DNA of 33,303 bases from Firmicutes bacterium UBA3932 (GCA_002385825.1 DGEG01000133.1:451-33753); one strand, 5' to 3'. Positions 15,530-24,102 are shown, counted from the first letter of the stretch. Notes: a model not told the origin generated them from the sequence alone. A program made the numbers and translations.

Positions 15530-16563
15530 TAGACATCCCCCTTTCGTGTCATGAGGCAGATGAAAAAAGGAGCTCCGACAAGGGCGGTAATGATGCCGAG
15601 GGGAATTTCCGTGGTTAATAAATTCCGGGAAAAATTGTCGACGACAAGGAGAAAGATTGCCCCCAAAAGCATACTGGCAGGCATTAACGAATTATAGTTG
15701 TTCCCCACAAGTTTTCTGGCAAGGTGGGGAATAACCAAACCCACCCAGCCGATCATGCCGCTCACCGAAACACTGGCTGCTGTAACAAAAGTTGCGCTGA
15801 TAATGACAATCAACCGGATCAGCCGGGCATTTACACCCATAGTTTTGGCTTCGTCATCACCGAGGGTGAGTATATTTAAACGCCAGCGAATAAGCAGCAA
15901 AGGAATCAGCCCAATGCCCATGGGGACAACTGCGAAAGCGACAGTGCTTAACTTTGCCCCGGCCAGGCTGCCCAGCAGCCAGAAGGTAATGGCCGGAAGC
16001 TGATCATTGGGATCGGCGACTAATTTAATAAAAGACGTACCGGCAGAGAAAAGCGACTTAACCATTATACCTGCCAGAATCAAGCCGATAACGGCTTTCC
16101 CTTTGGCTTTTTTGCTTATAAAAAAGACTATGGCGACTGTAAGGAGACTGAAGCAAAAGGCACTTAGGGTAATTACTGTACTGCTTCCATGGTGAAGGAT
16201 AGCCAGGGCTGCGCCGAAGGCCGCTCCTGCCGAAGCTCCCAGGATGTCCGGAGCGGCCATTGGGTTTTGGAAAACACCCTGATAGGCTGCCCCGGCTGTG
16301 GAAAGACAGCAGCCTACCAAACAAGCCAAAAGGACCCTGGGCAGCCGGATGTTGATGAAAACAAACTCGGGGCGGTCTGCCCAGTATTTTTCTATGGGCA
16401 AGACCTTTGAGAATACAATTCCAAACACTTCTTTGGCCGAGATGGGATAACGGCCAAGCTGAAAAGAAACAAACACGGCAAGCAAAAGGAGTATGCCCAG
16501 GTTCATGACTATGTAGGCGCCTTTATCGGTGTGTTTCATTTTATTTACGACTTTAGTAATCAT
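15526..16563 (-). CDS. FecCD/BtuC-type ABC transporter permease
   Basis: A 345-residue membrane protein with about ten transmembrane helices. FecCD family motifs are INIRLPRVLLACLVGCCLS, GAAYQGVFQNPMAAPDILG, LAGIMVKSLFSAGTSF, FWLLGSLAGAKLS, and the coupling segment GWVGLVIPHLARKLVGNNY near the C-terminus. The ATG at 16563 is preferred because the FecCD core follows it, although its AGAGAG site is weak; the frame is open to 16665. It is the first gene of the permease-ATPase-lipoprotein unit. Confidence 0.93.
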   Translation of the reverse strand: MITKVVNKMKHTDKGAYIVMNLGILLLLAVFVSFQLGRYPISAKEVFGIVFSKVLPIEKYWADRPEFVFINIRLPRVLLACLVGCCLSTAGAAYQGVFQNPMAAPDILGASAGAAFGAALAILHHGSSTVITLSAFCFSLLTVAIVFFISKKAKGKAVIGLILAGIMVKSLFSAGTSFIKLVADPNDQLPAITFWLLGSLAGAKLSTVAFAVVPMGIGLIPLLLIRWRLNILTLGDDEAKTMGVNARLIRLIVIISATFVTAASVSVSGMIGWVGLVIPHLARKLVGNNYNSLMPASMLLGAIFLLVVDNFSRNLLTTEIPLGIITALVGAPFFICLMTRKGDVY

Positions 16564-16647
16564 AGGTCTTTGCTCTCTTTGTAAAGCGTAATATTTAAAT
16601 AGAACATGACATCCATGCACAATATTACACAAGATCGTGCAAAAAGT

Positions 16648-16665
16648 ATGTTGCCGGAACAACAT
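16648..16665. promoter_or_regulatory. Dyad upstream of the ABC importer
   Basis: ATGTTG and CAACAT form perfect 6-bp arms around CCGGAA about 85 nt before the permease start. It may be an operator for the importer. No cobalamin riboswitch box is seen in this leader. Confidence 0.3.
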
Positions 16666-16758
16666 GGCATTCTAAAATTTTCAATTTGTTCCAATAACAA
16701 AAAGGACGGCAAATGCCGTCAATACCCAGCTCAATTATTTTACATTTAACCACAAGTT

Positions 16759-16784
16759 AAAGGAGCGGCGAATTCCGCTCCTTT
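16759..16784. terminator. Hairpin between BlaR1 remnant and importer operon
   Basis: Perfect 10-bp arms AAAGGAGCGG/CCGCTCCTTT around CGAATT, 17 nt after the remnant's stop at 16801. T tracts exist on the plus side, and the stem itself ends in A/T, so it could act on either strand. Confidence 0.6.
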
Positions 16785-16800
16785 TCTTGTCATTATCACT

Positions 16801-17391
16801 TTAGGGCTTGCGAAACGGTTCCATATCCTCACTATGGCCGACGCCGCCCGTCCCCATCTCTACAAAATGGTACTTCCCGTCATCTTCCATGCGCAGCATA
16901 ACCTCGTGGTACATCTGCCCCCATGTTTCGTCCCGGCCGGGACTGGGGCCGGTATTGCCGGGCATCCAGAACGCATTTTGCCCGATCGGGTATGTAGGTC
17001 TTATCGAAAATTCCGACGCGAATACAAATGCCTGCGGACGCCCCGGTTTGGAGACCCTGATTATATCCAGGCTGTCAATCGCCCACTCCGCAATATGCGC
17101 CAGATTGTCCTTCGGCAACTCTTTATACATGTCGAGCCAGGCCTCCATCCAGGCCTGTGCGGTTTTTTCATGGTCTCCCGTATCTTCAGCAGCGATTTCC
17201 TCCGTCCTGTCGGACTCTTTCGCCTCCGCAAGCGCCTCCCAGAGTTCGTCCAGATCTTTATACTCCGGCTGCGGCTGCCATTCTTCCCCCTCGCCTCTGC
17301 TCCGGTTCAGCAGAAGCGATATCGCTCCGGCTGCCACGACAAGCACTGCCGCGCATACTAGCCAAAACGCCGGTTTTTTGTAGTTAAGCAT
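16801..17391 (-). pseudogene. Truncated BlaR1/M56-like protein, C-terminal part
   Basis: A 196-codon frame starting MLNYKKPAFWLVCAAVLVV. This matches the VLNYKKPKFWAMLFSIVIV stretch inside the intact BlaR1-like protein at 19-21 kb, i.e. the last membrane segment and the outer sensor domain. The frame continues upstream without a start (EVRRLSGESVAKGRFKHM) to a stop at 17467-17469, but the membrane peptidase half with HExxH is gone. So it is a 5'-truncated relic, possibly still translated from the internal ATG into an anchored sensor-only protein of about 196 residues. The extracellular part (WMEAWLDMYKELPKDNL, GQMYHEVMLRMEDDGKYHFV) has no known enzyme motif. Confidence 0.6.
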
Positions 17392-17466
17392 ATGCTTAAA
17401 CCGCCCTTTCGCTACGCTCTCCCCCGAAAGCCGGCGGACTTCCCGCCGGATGAGGGTGCGTGTTAT

Positions 17467-17628
17467 TCAATCAATATGTTTTCCACAACTGTGCAACCGG
17501 TTATATACACAGCTTTCTACGTCCGGATAGGCAAGAACCCCCGCAATAAATATTAAAGTTGAGTATAAAACTCTTCTTGACAGCGATATACTGGCCGGTG
17601 TTCGAATCTCGTTCAGGAAATCTTTCAT
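17467..17628 (-). CDS. Short membrane-segment ORF, probable gene fragment
   Basis: A 53-codon frame: MKDFLNEIRTPASISLSRR then VLYSTLIFIAGVLAYPDV, one predicted membrane helix, ending in a TGA that also closes the frame of the BlaR1 remnant. The N-terminal pattern (short charged start, LSRRVLYS, then a helix) resembles the beginning of small clostridial membrane proteins that normally continue further. No good ribosome site is seen. It may be the front of a second gene cut by the same deletion that removed the front of the BlaR1 relic. The 17629-17902 stretch beyond it shows no gene, only a doubled CCCCTGCTTTTTT. Confidence 0.3.
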   Translation of the reverse strand: MKDFLNEIRTPASISLSRRVLYSTLIFIAGVLAYPDVESCVYNRLHSCGKHID

Positions 17629-17902
17629 TTCAATATTCCGGACCTTCCCCTGCTTTTTTGCCCCTGCTTTTTTATCATAACATCATTTTTAAATAATGTT
17701 AATTCCTTCCTCCCTATAGTCCGGCAGCCGGCAAAAAGGCCTTGATACGAAAAAGGGGCGTCACACCGGCATTTGTTGCTTATATGCCGTTGCCACAGCC
17801 TCCTTTTGCAGTTGCCATATTACACCGCCATTCTTACTATTGTCAGTGCAGAAATGCTGGAATATTTAAACAGCAGATGCTGCATTCTTTTATTCATCTC
17901 TT

Positions 17903-18751
17903 TTATAACTCCAGGTCAATTTCCAGCAAGATAGGAGTATGGTCCTGTCTGGGGCCTGAATCAATCATTTCAGATTTTAGAACTCTTTCTGCAATCCTGT
18001 CACTCACCAGCCAATAATCAATCCTCCAGCCGGAATTGTTGATTTTGCTCGTTTTGGCACGCTGCGCCCACCAGGAATAAACACCTGTAACATCGCCATG
18101 TATATAGCGAAAAGTGTCTGTAAAGCCTCTTTTGAGAAGATTGTTAAAACCTTCACGCTCCTCATCGGTAAATCCGGCTGTGTTGCGATTTCTATCAGAA
18201 TGGGCCAAATCAATTTCCCTGTGTGCCACATTGAAATCGCCTGCTGCAACAACATATTTTTCCTTATCCAAATTTGCCAGATAGTCGGCATATTTAATAT
18301 CCCAAATCTGCCGGTCCTGCAAGCGACTTAAGTTTTCCCCCGCATTTGGAGTATACACTTGCGTTAAGTAGAAGTTATCAAACTCTAAGGTGATAATTCT
18401 GCCCTCAAAATCCATAGTGCCGGGTGCGCCTATTTTGGGAAAGCTTACCTTTGGCTTTAAACTATTCTTGTATAAAAACATGGTGCCGGCATAACCCTTC
18501 TTTGCCGGCTCTGCCGAGCAGTTCCAGACAATTTCATATCCAGGAAACATATCATGTAATATTTCTATTTGCTTTTTAGTCGGTCCCTTGCTTGGCAGCT
18601 TTGTTTCCTGCAAGGCAAGAACCTCCGGATTGAGTTCTGCAATGGTTTTTAATACCTTGCGACTTAAGACAGCCCGTGCCGAAGTACCTGTCAAGGCAGC
18701 ATTCAGTGAATCAATATTCCAGGAAATAAACTTTAAAGCTTCTCCTCCCAA
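17903..18751 (-). CDS. xth: Exodeoxyribonuclease III
   Basis: A 282-residue exonuclease III/AP endonuclease of the EEP superfamily. Motifs in order are KFISWNIDSLNAAL, EVLALQETKLP (metal-binding Glu), LTQVYTPNAGENLSR, VVAAGDFNVAHREIDLAH (catalytic GDFN), YSWWAQRAKTSKINNSGWRIDY and the final DHTPILLEIDL (catalytic His). It repairs abasic sites in DNA. The start is uncertain: homologues begin at the KFISWN lysine, but the codon before it is TTA, sitting 5-7 nt after an excellent GGGAGGAG. The nearest conventional start is TTG at 18751, which overlaps that site. Confidence 0.93.
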   Translation of the reverse strand: MGGEALKFISWNIDSLNAALTGTSARAVLSRKVLKTIAELNPEVLALQETKLPSKGPTKKQIEILHDMFPGYEIVWNCSAEPAKKGYAGTMFLYKNSLKPKVSFPKIGAPGTMDFEGRIITLEFDNFYLTQVYTPNAGENLSRLQDRQIWDIKYADYLANLDKEKYVVAAGDFNVAHREIDLAHSDRNRNTAGFTDEEREGFNNLLKRGFTDTFRYIHGDVTGVYSWWAQRAKTSKINNSGWRIDYWLVSDRIAERVLKSEMIDSGPRQDHTPILLEIDLEL

Positions 18752-18951
18752 TTATACTAACACCCTCTCCCTCATCTTTTATTCTCTGAGCAATCTCTAT
18801 TGCCTATCTTCTCTCAGTCTTTTTTCACAAAATATATATCATATCATCAAAACTGCCTCCGCAAATACCCTGAGTTTGAGCAGCCACTTTATCCTCCTGC
18901 CTTTCCATCATTTTTTCATAAAAACTTATAATTGTAAATAGCAGGACGGGC

Positions 18952-19053
18952 GCAAGACAGGGGCGCAAGACAGGGGACGGTTCTGTGTCACGGACAAATA
19001 GTAGGTCAAGGTGTGTCTGGGTGTCCGTGACACAGAACCGTCCCCTGTCTTGC
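18952..19053. repeat. REP-like element B with 32-bp perfect inverted repeat
   Basis: Arms 18965-18996 and 19022-19053 are perfect 32-bp complements built on GACAGGGGACGGTTCTGTGT. The 25-nt loop is at 18997-19021. A second partial copy of GCAAGACAGGGGC precedes the left arm. It sits between xth and the BlaR1 gene stop and may double as a transcription end. The 18752-18951 stretch before it is AT-rich with no gene. Confidence 0.85.
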
Positions 19054-19066
19054 CTGCGCGGCAGCC

Positions 19067-21319
19067 CTATGGCAGTTTCAGTATGCACCCGCCATACTCT
19101 CCATTATTAACAAGAATCAAACCGGTGTCTGTCTGCGCCAGCGTGGCGCCATAAAACCACACACCTTTCTCCGTCTGCTTAATCTGCTCAACTAGTATCG
19201 TCCCCTTGTGAACGCCCTCGTCCTCGGACATTATCTCAAAGTGGAGTATGCAGCCAACGGCCACATCGCCAAAATCAAATGCATCACCTTCCGATGGCGA
19301 CCAGAGTATGAACTTGCCTGCCGGGTAGTCCGTTTCTTTCCCGCAATCAATGTAGTTTGGCTTTTTCGTTTCGTCATTTAGCCAAAGCCTGCCCCTGTCC
19401 ACCGATACATGCACATTGCTGAAAGGCATGTCAATGCGGACCGGCAGGGCAGGAAAGACAGAGCTCCTGGAGGGCGCATACCCCCAGGCAATGCCCGTTC
19501 TTAAAAGGTAGTCAGAAAACATTGCCATTGTGGCGGCGGTATAATCGCCCTGATATTCCTCCTGCACCCAAAGGGTATCGGTAGCACCCACCCTGCGCCA
19601 GATTTCGGTTTCAGAGTCCCAGTCGCAGGCTGCCACCAAAAGCGGCTGGCCTGCACTGTCCCACTCGGTTATCCAGCCGTCCTCCAGCTGCATTCCGCCG
19701 GTAAGAATCACCTTGTCCGGGTCTTCCGGAAGCAGGCGGTACTCCAATAGCCACATTTGAATATCCTTGGTCAAAGCCGCAGTACCGGTATTGATACGGG
19801 TCATTGCCGTAATCTTCGCATCTTTTATGTTATAGCCAAGGCCGTTGTAAAACTCTATCTGTTTATGTACATAGTCCACCGCAAAGTCCCTGACCGGCGG
19901 GGATACATCTGCGGCCGCCGCCCAGCGGATACCGGTCGAAATTGTATCAAAAACTGCGTCAGCTGCATCACTTACATCATCTGTCTTCTCTAACTTAAAC
20001 AGCCAGCGAATGTGACGGCTTTCCTCCAAATCATACCCCAATGCCAGCAGTATATCCCCATTTTCCGGCTGCATAACCAAATAGAATATCTCTCTCTTGT
20101 CATCTGTATCGGCGCGATAAATCAGTTTCGTTTTGTTAATTGCCTCATAAACACTGTCAGAAGACAAGTGGAACAGTGCTGACAATTCCTTCCTGCTGAT
20201 TTCAGAGCGGCGCAATCTGCCTTGCAGAGTCCAATAGTCATCGTTGACTTCTTTGCTGTAAAGATCATAGCCGGACGAAATACGGTAGCGTGGTGCCGCT
20301 TCTACACCATAACTATAAGAATACATGGGAGCCTGGTACAGGATTTCCTTAACACGATAGGATGAGCCGCCAATTGATGCCGAAAGCTTGGGATTTGCCG
20401 CCAGTCCAATGCCAATTACCGCCACTATAACAATTGAAAAAAGCATTGCCCAAAACTTTGGTTTTTTATAATTTAAAACTTTTTTGATCCTGACTTGGAC
20501 ATTGCCTTCGCCAAAGGCCAGGGGACTGACGCTTAAAACATGCCTGCCGGAGGCAAGGGACAGCAGGGAATTGGCGTAGGGCTTTTTCATGCCTTCATCC
20601 ACTGCCTGCAGGACTTTTTCGTCGCAGGACAGCTCCATATCCGTGCTCATCAACATGAAGGCAACCCATACCAGGGGGTTGAACCAGTGGATGGACGCTA
20701 TTAAGAATGCCAATATTTTGATGATATGGTCTTTGCGTTGGATATGAGTTTGCTCGTGCATGAGAATATAATTTTGTTCCTCTTCGCTCAATCCAACCGG
20801 CAAATATATCCTGGGGTTAATCATTCCAAGCACAAACGGCGTCTTTAAATTATTAACCTGATAGATATTCCGTTCTATTAACTGCGCATCTTTGAGCCGC
20901 CTTTTCAACAGCAAAACAGATACAAGGCTGTAAACAAACAATGCTATGCTGCCTAAAATCCAGATGTATGCCCCTATTCCCACATAAGTCTGAAACGGAT
21001 TTGTTGCTTCAACAGCCGCCGGTGCAGGAAGTGAATTGCCTGCAGTTGAATCAACCGCTACTATGCCGCTGCCAACCTGCGGGCCTTGCCGGTAGATAAT
21101 ATCAGGAAGAATTGAAACGGTCTTAGCATTGCGCGGCAGAAGGCTAAGCACGCTCTCAAAAGAAAATGGAACTACAAGCCGGAAGGCAACCACACACCAC
21201 AAAGCATAAGAGATAACTTTTGGCGCTTTTTTGAGCATCAGCCTGACGATTATCACAAAGAGGATTACATAGCTTGCCGTAAGGCTCATCTTTAAAACAG
21301 TAAAAAAAAGTTTACTCAT
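19067..21319 (-). CDS. blaR1: BlaR1/M56 family membrane metallopeptidase sensor
   Basis: A 750-residue antirepressor-type protein. It has four to five membrane helices (about residues 5-30, 35-55, 112-138, 203-225 and 290-310), the zinc site HEQTH at 188-192 facing the cytoplasm, and the distal acidic ligand in DMELSCDEKVLQ. A large extracellular region from about residue 315 has no penicillin-binding motif, so it probably senses something other than beta-lactams. Family knowledge: signal at the outer domain triggers cleavage of BlaI. Start ATG 21319 has AAGGAGG, 2 nt after blaI. It is much longer than the 560-600 residues of classical BlaR1. Confidence 0.9.
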   Translation of the reverse strand: MSKLFFTVLKMSLTASYVILFVIIVRLMLKKAPKVISYALWCVVAFRLVVPFSFESVLSLLPRNAKTVSILPDIIYRQGPQVGSGIVAVDSTAGNSLPAPAAVEATNPFQTYVGIGAYIWILGSIALFVYSLVSVLLLKRRLKDAQLIERNIYQVNNLKTPFVLGMINPRIYLPVGLSEEEQNYILMHEQTHIQRKDHIIKILAFLIASIHWFNPLVWVAFMLMSTDMELSCDEKVLQAVDEGMKKPYANSLLSLASGRHVLSVSPLAFGEGNVQVRIKKVLNYKKPKFWAMLFSIVIVAVIGIGLAANPKLSASIGGSSYRVKEILYQAPMYSYSYGVEAAPRYRISSGYDLYSKEVNDDYWTLQGRLRRSEISRKELSALFHLSSDSVYEAINKTKLIYRADTDDKREIFYLVMQPENGDILLALGYDLEESRHIRWLFKLEKTDDVSDAADAVFDTISTGIRWAAAADVSPPVRDFAVDYVHKQIEFYNGLGYNIKDAKITAMTRINTGTAALTKDIQMWLLEYRLLPEDPDKVILTGGMQLEDGWITEWDSAGQPLLVAACDWDSETEIWRRVGATDTLWVQEEYQGDYTAATMAMFSDYLLRTGIAWGYAPSRSSVFPALPVRIDMPFSNVHVSVDRGRLWLNDETKKPNYIDCGKETDYPAGKFILWSPSEGDAFDFGDVAVGCILHFEIMSEDEGVHKGTILVEQIKQTEKGVWFYGATLAQTDTGLILVNNGEYGGCILKLP

Positions 21320-21321
21320 AG

Positions 21322-21684
21322 CTATTCCTCCTTGTGCTCGTCAATTAATCTTTTCAATTCTTCCGCCTGCTGCCTGCTTATTCTTCTGCCGCTGATAAAA
21401 GCCGTTAAAAACTTCGGCAAGGATCCTCCAAAGGTATCCTCGACAAAACGTATACTTTGCCTGGAATAATACTCATCCTTTGTAATCAGAGACGACACCA
21501 CGGCATTTTCATTTTTGAAAATGCCCTTTTTGCACAACTTTTTCAGCATTGTATATGTTGTGGACTTTTTCCAGTTCATTTCCTTTGCACAGAGCTTTAC
21601 TAGATCGCCGGAACTGATTGGTTCGTTCTGCCAAATCAAATCTGCAAACTTTTTTTCAGCTTCCGTAAGCTTAGATGCTTCCAC
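21322..21684 (-). CDS. blaI: BlaI/MecI/CopY family repressor
   Basis: A 120-residue penicillinase-type repressor. The winged helix occupies residues 1-75 (LTEAEKKFADLIWQNEPISS, MNWKKSTTYTMLKKLCKKG), with the protease-sensitive dimer helix SLPKFLTAFISGRRISRQQAEELKR after it. Start is GTG at 21684 with AAGGGGG about 9 nt upstream. It precedes blaR1 by 2 nt, forming a classic two-gene unit. It should repress its own promoter until the sensor cleaves it. Confidence 0.95.
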   Translation of the reverse strand: MEASKLTEAEKKFADLIWQNEPISSGDLVKLCAKEMNWKKSTTYTMLKKLCKKGIFKNENAVVSSLITKDEYYSRQSIRFVEDTFGGSLPKFLTAFISGRRISRQQAEELKRLIDEHKEE

Positions 21685-21726
21685 GCCAATACCCCCTTGG
21701 TCTATGCGATATCGACTCCTGTTGTT

Positions 21727-21755
21727 AGTCTACATCTTATAGACCTGTTTGTCAA
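21727..21755 (-). promoter_or_regulatory. blaI promoter with overlapping operator
   Basis: Reading on the minus strand, -35 TTGACA (21755-21750), a 17-nt spacer and -10 TAGACT (21732-21727). The dyad GTCTA/TAGAC at 21728-21744 overlaps the -10 box and spacer, the usual place for a BlaI operator. The blaI GTG lies 42 nt beyond the -10 box. Confidence 0.7.
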
Positions 21756-21870
21756 TAGCTATTTATTTTTGTTTGCCCGGGAAATTGCTATCTACTTATC
21801 CGCTTTAGCATATTTTTCATACACTTCTTCGGTATATTTCGTTTATTGTCATGTAATTTACCCCGGTCAA

Positions 21871-21913
21871 GACACAGAACCGCCCCCTGTGAGACAGGGG
21901 ACGGTTCTGCGTC
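21871..21913. repeat. REP-like element C at the transposase 3' end
   Basis: 20-bp arms 21871-21890 and 21894-21913 (ACAGGGGACGGTTCTGCGTC against its near complement, two mismatches) with a 3-nt loop. It touches the transposase stop codon at 21914. A flanking motif ACCCCGGTCAAGAC precedes it and recurs as ACCCCAGTCAAGGC on the far side of the transposase. Confidence 0.85.
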
Positions 21914-22669
21914 CTATTTAGAGCATCTTTCTATAATTCCCTTACTTATCCCAGTCAATCTGCTAATTTGCCTGATGGAAAGTCCCTCTTTTCTCAATTT
22001 TCTAATGCAGCTGTTCCTCTCTTTAACTTCCAATAACTGAACATCAGATGCATTTTTACATTTTGTTACTTTCCTCATGATTTCCTTTGCTTGCTCATCT
22101 GTCAGGCGGAAAGGACGCTCTTTGATATCTAAATAAGTATCTTCACTCTCCTCACTGTGGAATACTTCTAACTGCTCTCTATCCATCATATCCAGAACAA
22201 AATCAGTATCTACTAATGAATCACCCTTGGACTTAACATAACAATTATAGCTGCTGTAAGGATACTCCTCCAGTTTTTTTACTAAACCTGCTTTCACCGG
22301 ATTCTGGTGGATATATCGAAACACGCTCAAAAAGTATTTCTCATCTTCAATTGGTTCACTTTTGAATCTGTCCTGAAATAAATGTCCCACCCTACAATAT
22401 TTTGCATTATACCAGTAGGCATATCGCCCGCAAATTCTTTTAAATACTTGTTCTAATGGTTCTTTTTCAATCCTTATAATCAGATGAAGATGATTTCCCA
22501 TAAGGCAATACGCATATAACTTAAATCCGCTTATTAGTTTGCAGTCCTTTAGTATTTCAATGAATTTTTTATTGTCCTCTCTGTCCTCCAGTATTTGCTG
22601 TTGGTTAATGCCCCTGAGCATTATGTGATATATCCCCGTTGAACTAAGTCGCCTTGCATGTCTTGGCAT
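21914..22669 (-). mobile_element. REP-associated tyrosine transposase (Y1, IS200-like)
   Basis: A 251-residue RAYT/Y1 transposase, a single-strand HUH nuclease. It begins MPRHARRLSSTGIYHIMLRG, with the HUH pair in LMGNHLHLIIRIE at about residue 57, the probable catalytic tyrosine in RICGRYAYWYN, then GHLFQDRFKSEPIED and VFRYIHQNPVKAGLV. A C-terminal helix-turn-helix (LSIRQISRLTGISKGII) is appended. Start ATG 22669 has AGAGGTGAT upstream. Copies of one repeat lie immediately on both sides and at two more sites in the window, so this is the likely mobiliser of that repeat family. Confidence 0.93.
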
Positions 22670-22725
22670 TATATATCACCTCTGGGATATATTAACATGT
22701 CAAATTACCCCAGTCAAGGCCAAGA

Positions 22726-22773
22726 CATAGTACCGTCCCCTGTCTTATGCATAGAACCGTCCCCTGTCTTATG
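22726..22773. repeat. REP-like element D, tandem 24-bp pair
   Basis: Two adjacent 24-bp direct copies (22726-22749 and 22750-22773), identical except one base. Each holds ACCGTCCCCTGTCTTATG. Further partial TGTCTTATG units follow up to about 22790. They lie upstream of the transposase start and beside the end of the EAL gene. Confidence 0.8.
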
Positions 22774-22857
22774 TTGTCTTATGTCTTATGTATGGTCGGG
22801 CCGTCTAAGGAGCTTAAAAACCTCATCCGCGGCAACTGGATCGCTGATGTAGTAGCC

Positions 22858-24102
22858 CTAGATCTCGTCGCAGCCATGCTTTCTTAAAAATTCAAGCTGC
22901 TCTTTATTTTCAACACCTTCTGCAACGACTCTGAGCCCCAGTGTTTGCGAAAGATGAATCATACCTCTAACCAGGGCCTGATCCTTTTCGCTTTTGAACA
23001 GATTGTTTATGAAGCTCCTGTCTATTTTAATCCTGTTGACAGGCAGGTGATTCAGCCTACTCAGCGAGGAATATTCCGTACCAAAGTCATCTATTGATAT
23101 TTCTATTCCCAGTTTTCTCAAGCCCTGCAGTGTACTCAATATATTGTCAGATTCCTTCACAGCAGAGCTTTCCGTAATTTCCAGATTGAGATATTCTGCC
23201 TGCAAGCCTGTTTCTTTAAGTATTTTTTCTACAGTAGTGATGAAATTCGAATCATGCAGTTGAATCACAGATGCATTAACAGATATTTGGATTTTGGTCA
23301 ACCCCATTTCATGCCACGCTTTTGCCTGGCTGCAGGCGGTTTTTAATACCCATTCACCGATAGGACCAATCAATCCATTCTGTTCGGCCAGCGGGATGAA
23401 CATTTCCGGAGCGATAAGTCCGTAGTCAGGAAGGTTCCAGCGAACCAGAGCCTCCATACACCGGATTTCGCCGGTTTTCGTCGATAGCAGAGGTTGATAA
23501 TGCAAGATTAATTCTTCGTTCTCCAATACCCTGTATAGTTTGTTGGAGAGTTCATGCTTCAGCATAATTTCTTCTTTCATGTCCTCAGTACACAGGCAGT
23601 ACTGCCCTTTCCCCCGGGACTTTGCCTCGTACATGGCGATATCCGCATTTCTTATCAGGGTATCGGCATCCTTGCCGTCAAAAGGATAAACAGCAATGCC
23701 AAAACTGGCGGAAATATGGATTTCCTGGCTACGCACAGTAAATGGCGTTTTAAAGACGTTGAGCACCTTATCGGCAATTTTACTGACATCCCCGGTGCTC
23801 TTGAGATTACCAACCATGATTAAAAACTCGTCTCCGCCGAAACGGGACACCGTATCAGATCTGCGAAACGATTCGGACAATTTCCGGGAAACCTTTATAA
23901 TTAGTTCATCCCCCACCTTATGCCCCATTGTGTCATTCACATTTTTAAAAGAATCCAGATCCATAAATATTACCGCAATTAATTTGCTTGTCCGCTCTGT
24001 AAGCGCAATGGCCTGGTTCAAGCGATCCCTGAACAGTGTTCGATTGGGAAGACCGGTCAGTGTATCATGATAGGCCATGAAGTTTATTTGCCTAATTTTC
24101 AT
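22858..24102 (-). pseudogene. GGDEF-EAL cyclic-di-GMP protein, truncated at both ends
   Basis: A cytoplasmic diguanylate cyclase/phosphodiesterase pair. GGDEF domain: YHDTLTGLPNRTLFRDRL, then the active site SRFGGDEFLIM. EAL domain: CMEALVRWNLPDYG, the metal-binding ITESSAVKES, ISIDDFGTEYSSLSRL and KIDRSFINN. Both catalytic motifs look intact. The 3' end stops at TAG 22858 just after KHGCDEI. The same frame continues for 22 more codons (GYYISDPVAADEVFKLLRRP) exactly as EAL domains normally end, so a CAG to TAG change is likely. At the 5' end, homology begins only at KIRQINFMAYHD; the usual sensor part is missing where it meets a helicase fragment. It could still make a near-complete enzyme. 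Confidence 0.75.

Noticed and set aside
16564..16800. Cobalamin riboswitch before the ABC importer
   Set aside because: I looked for a B12-box-like sequence and found none; only short dyads are present.
16808..17383. Plus-strand frames over the BlaR1 remnant
   Set aside because: They are serine/proline/arginine-rich shadows with no domains; the minus-strand frame has clear similarity to the intact BlaR1 protein.
12548..22790. CRISPR array suggested by repeated GACAGGGG units
   Set aside because: Units are either immediately tandem or palindromic, scattered over 10 kb, with no regular spacers and no cas genes; the neighbouring RAYT transposase explains them.
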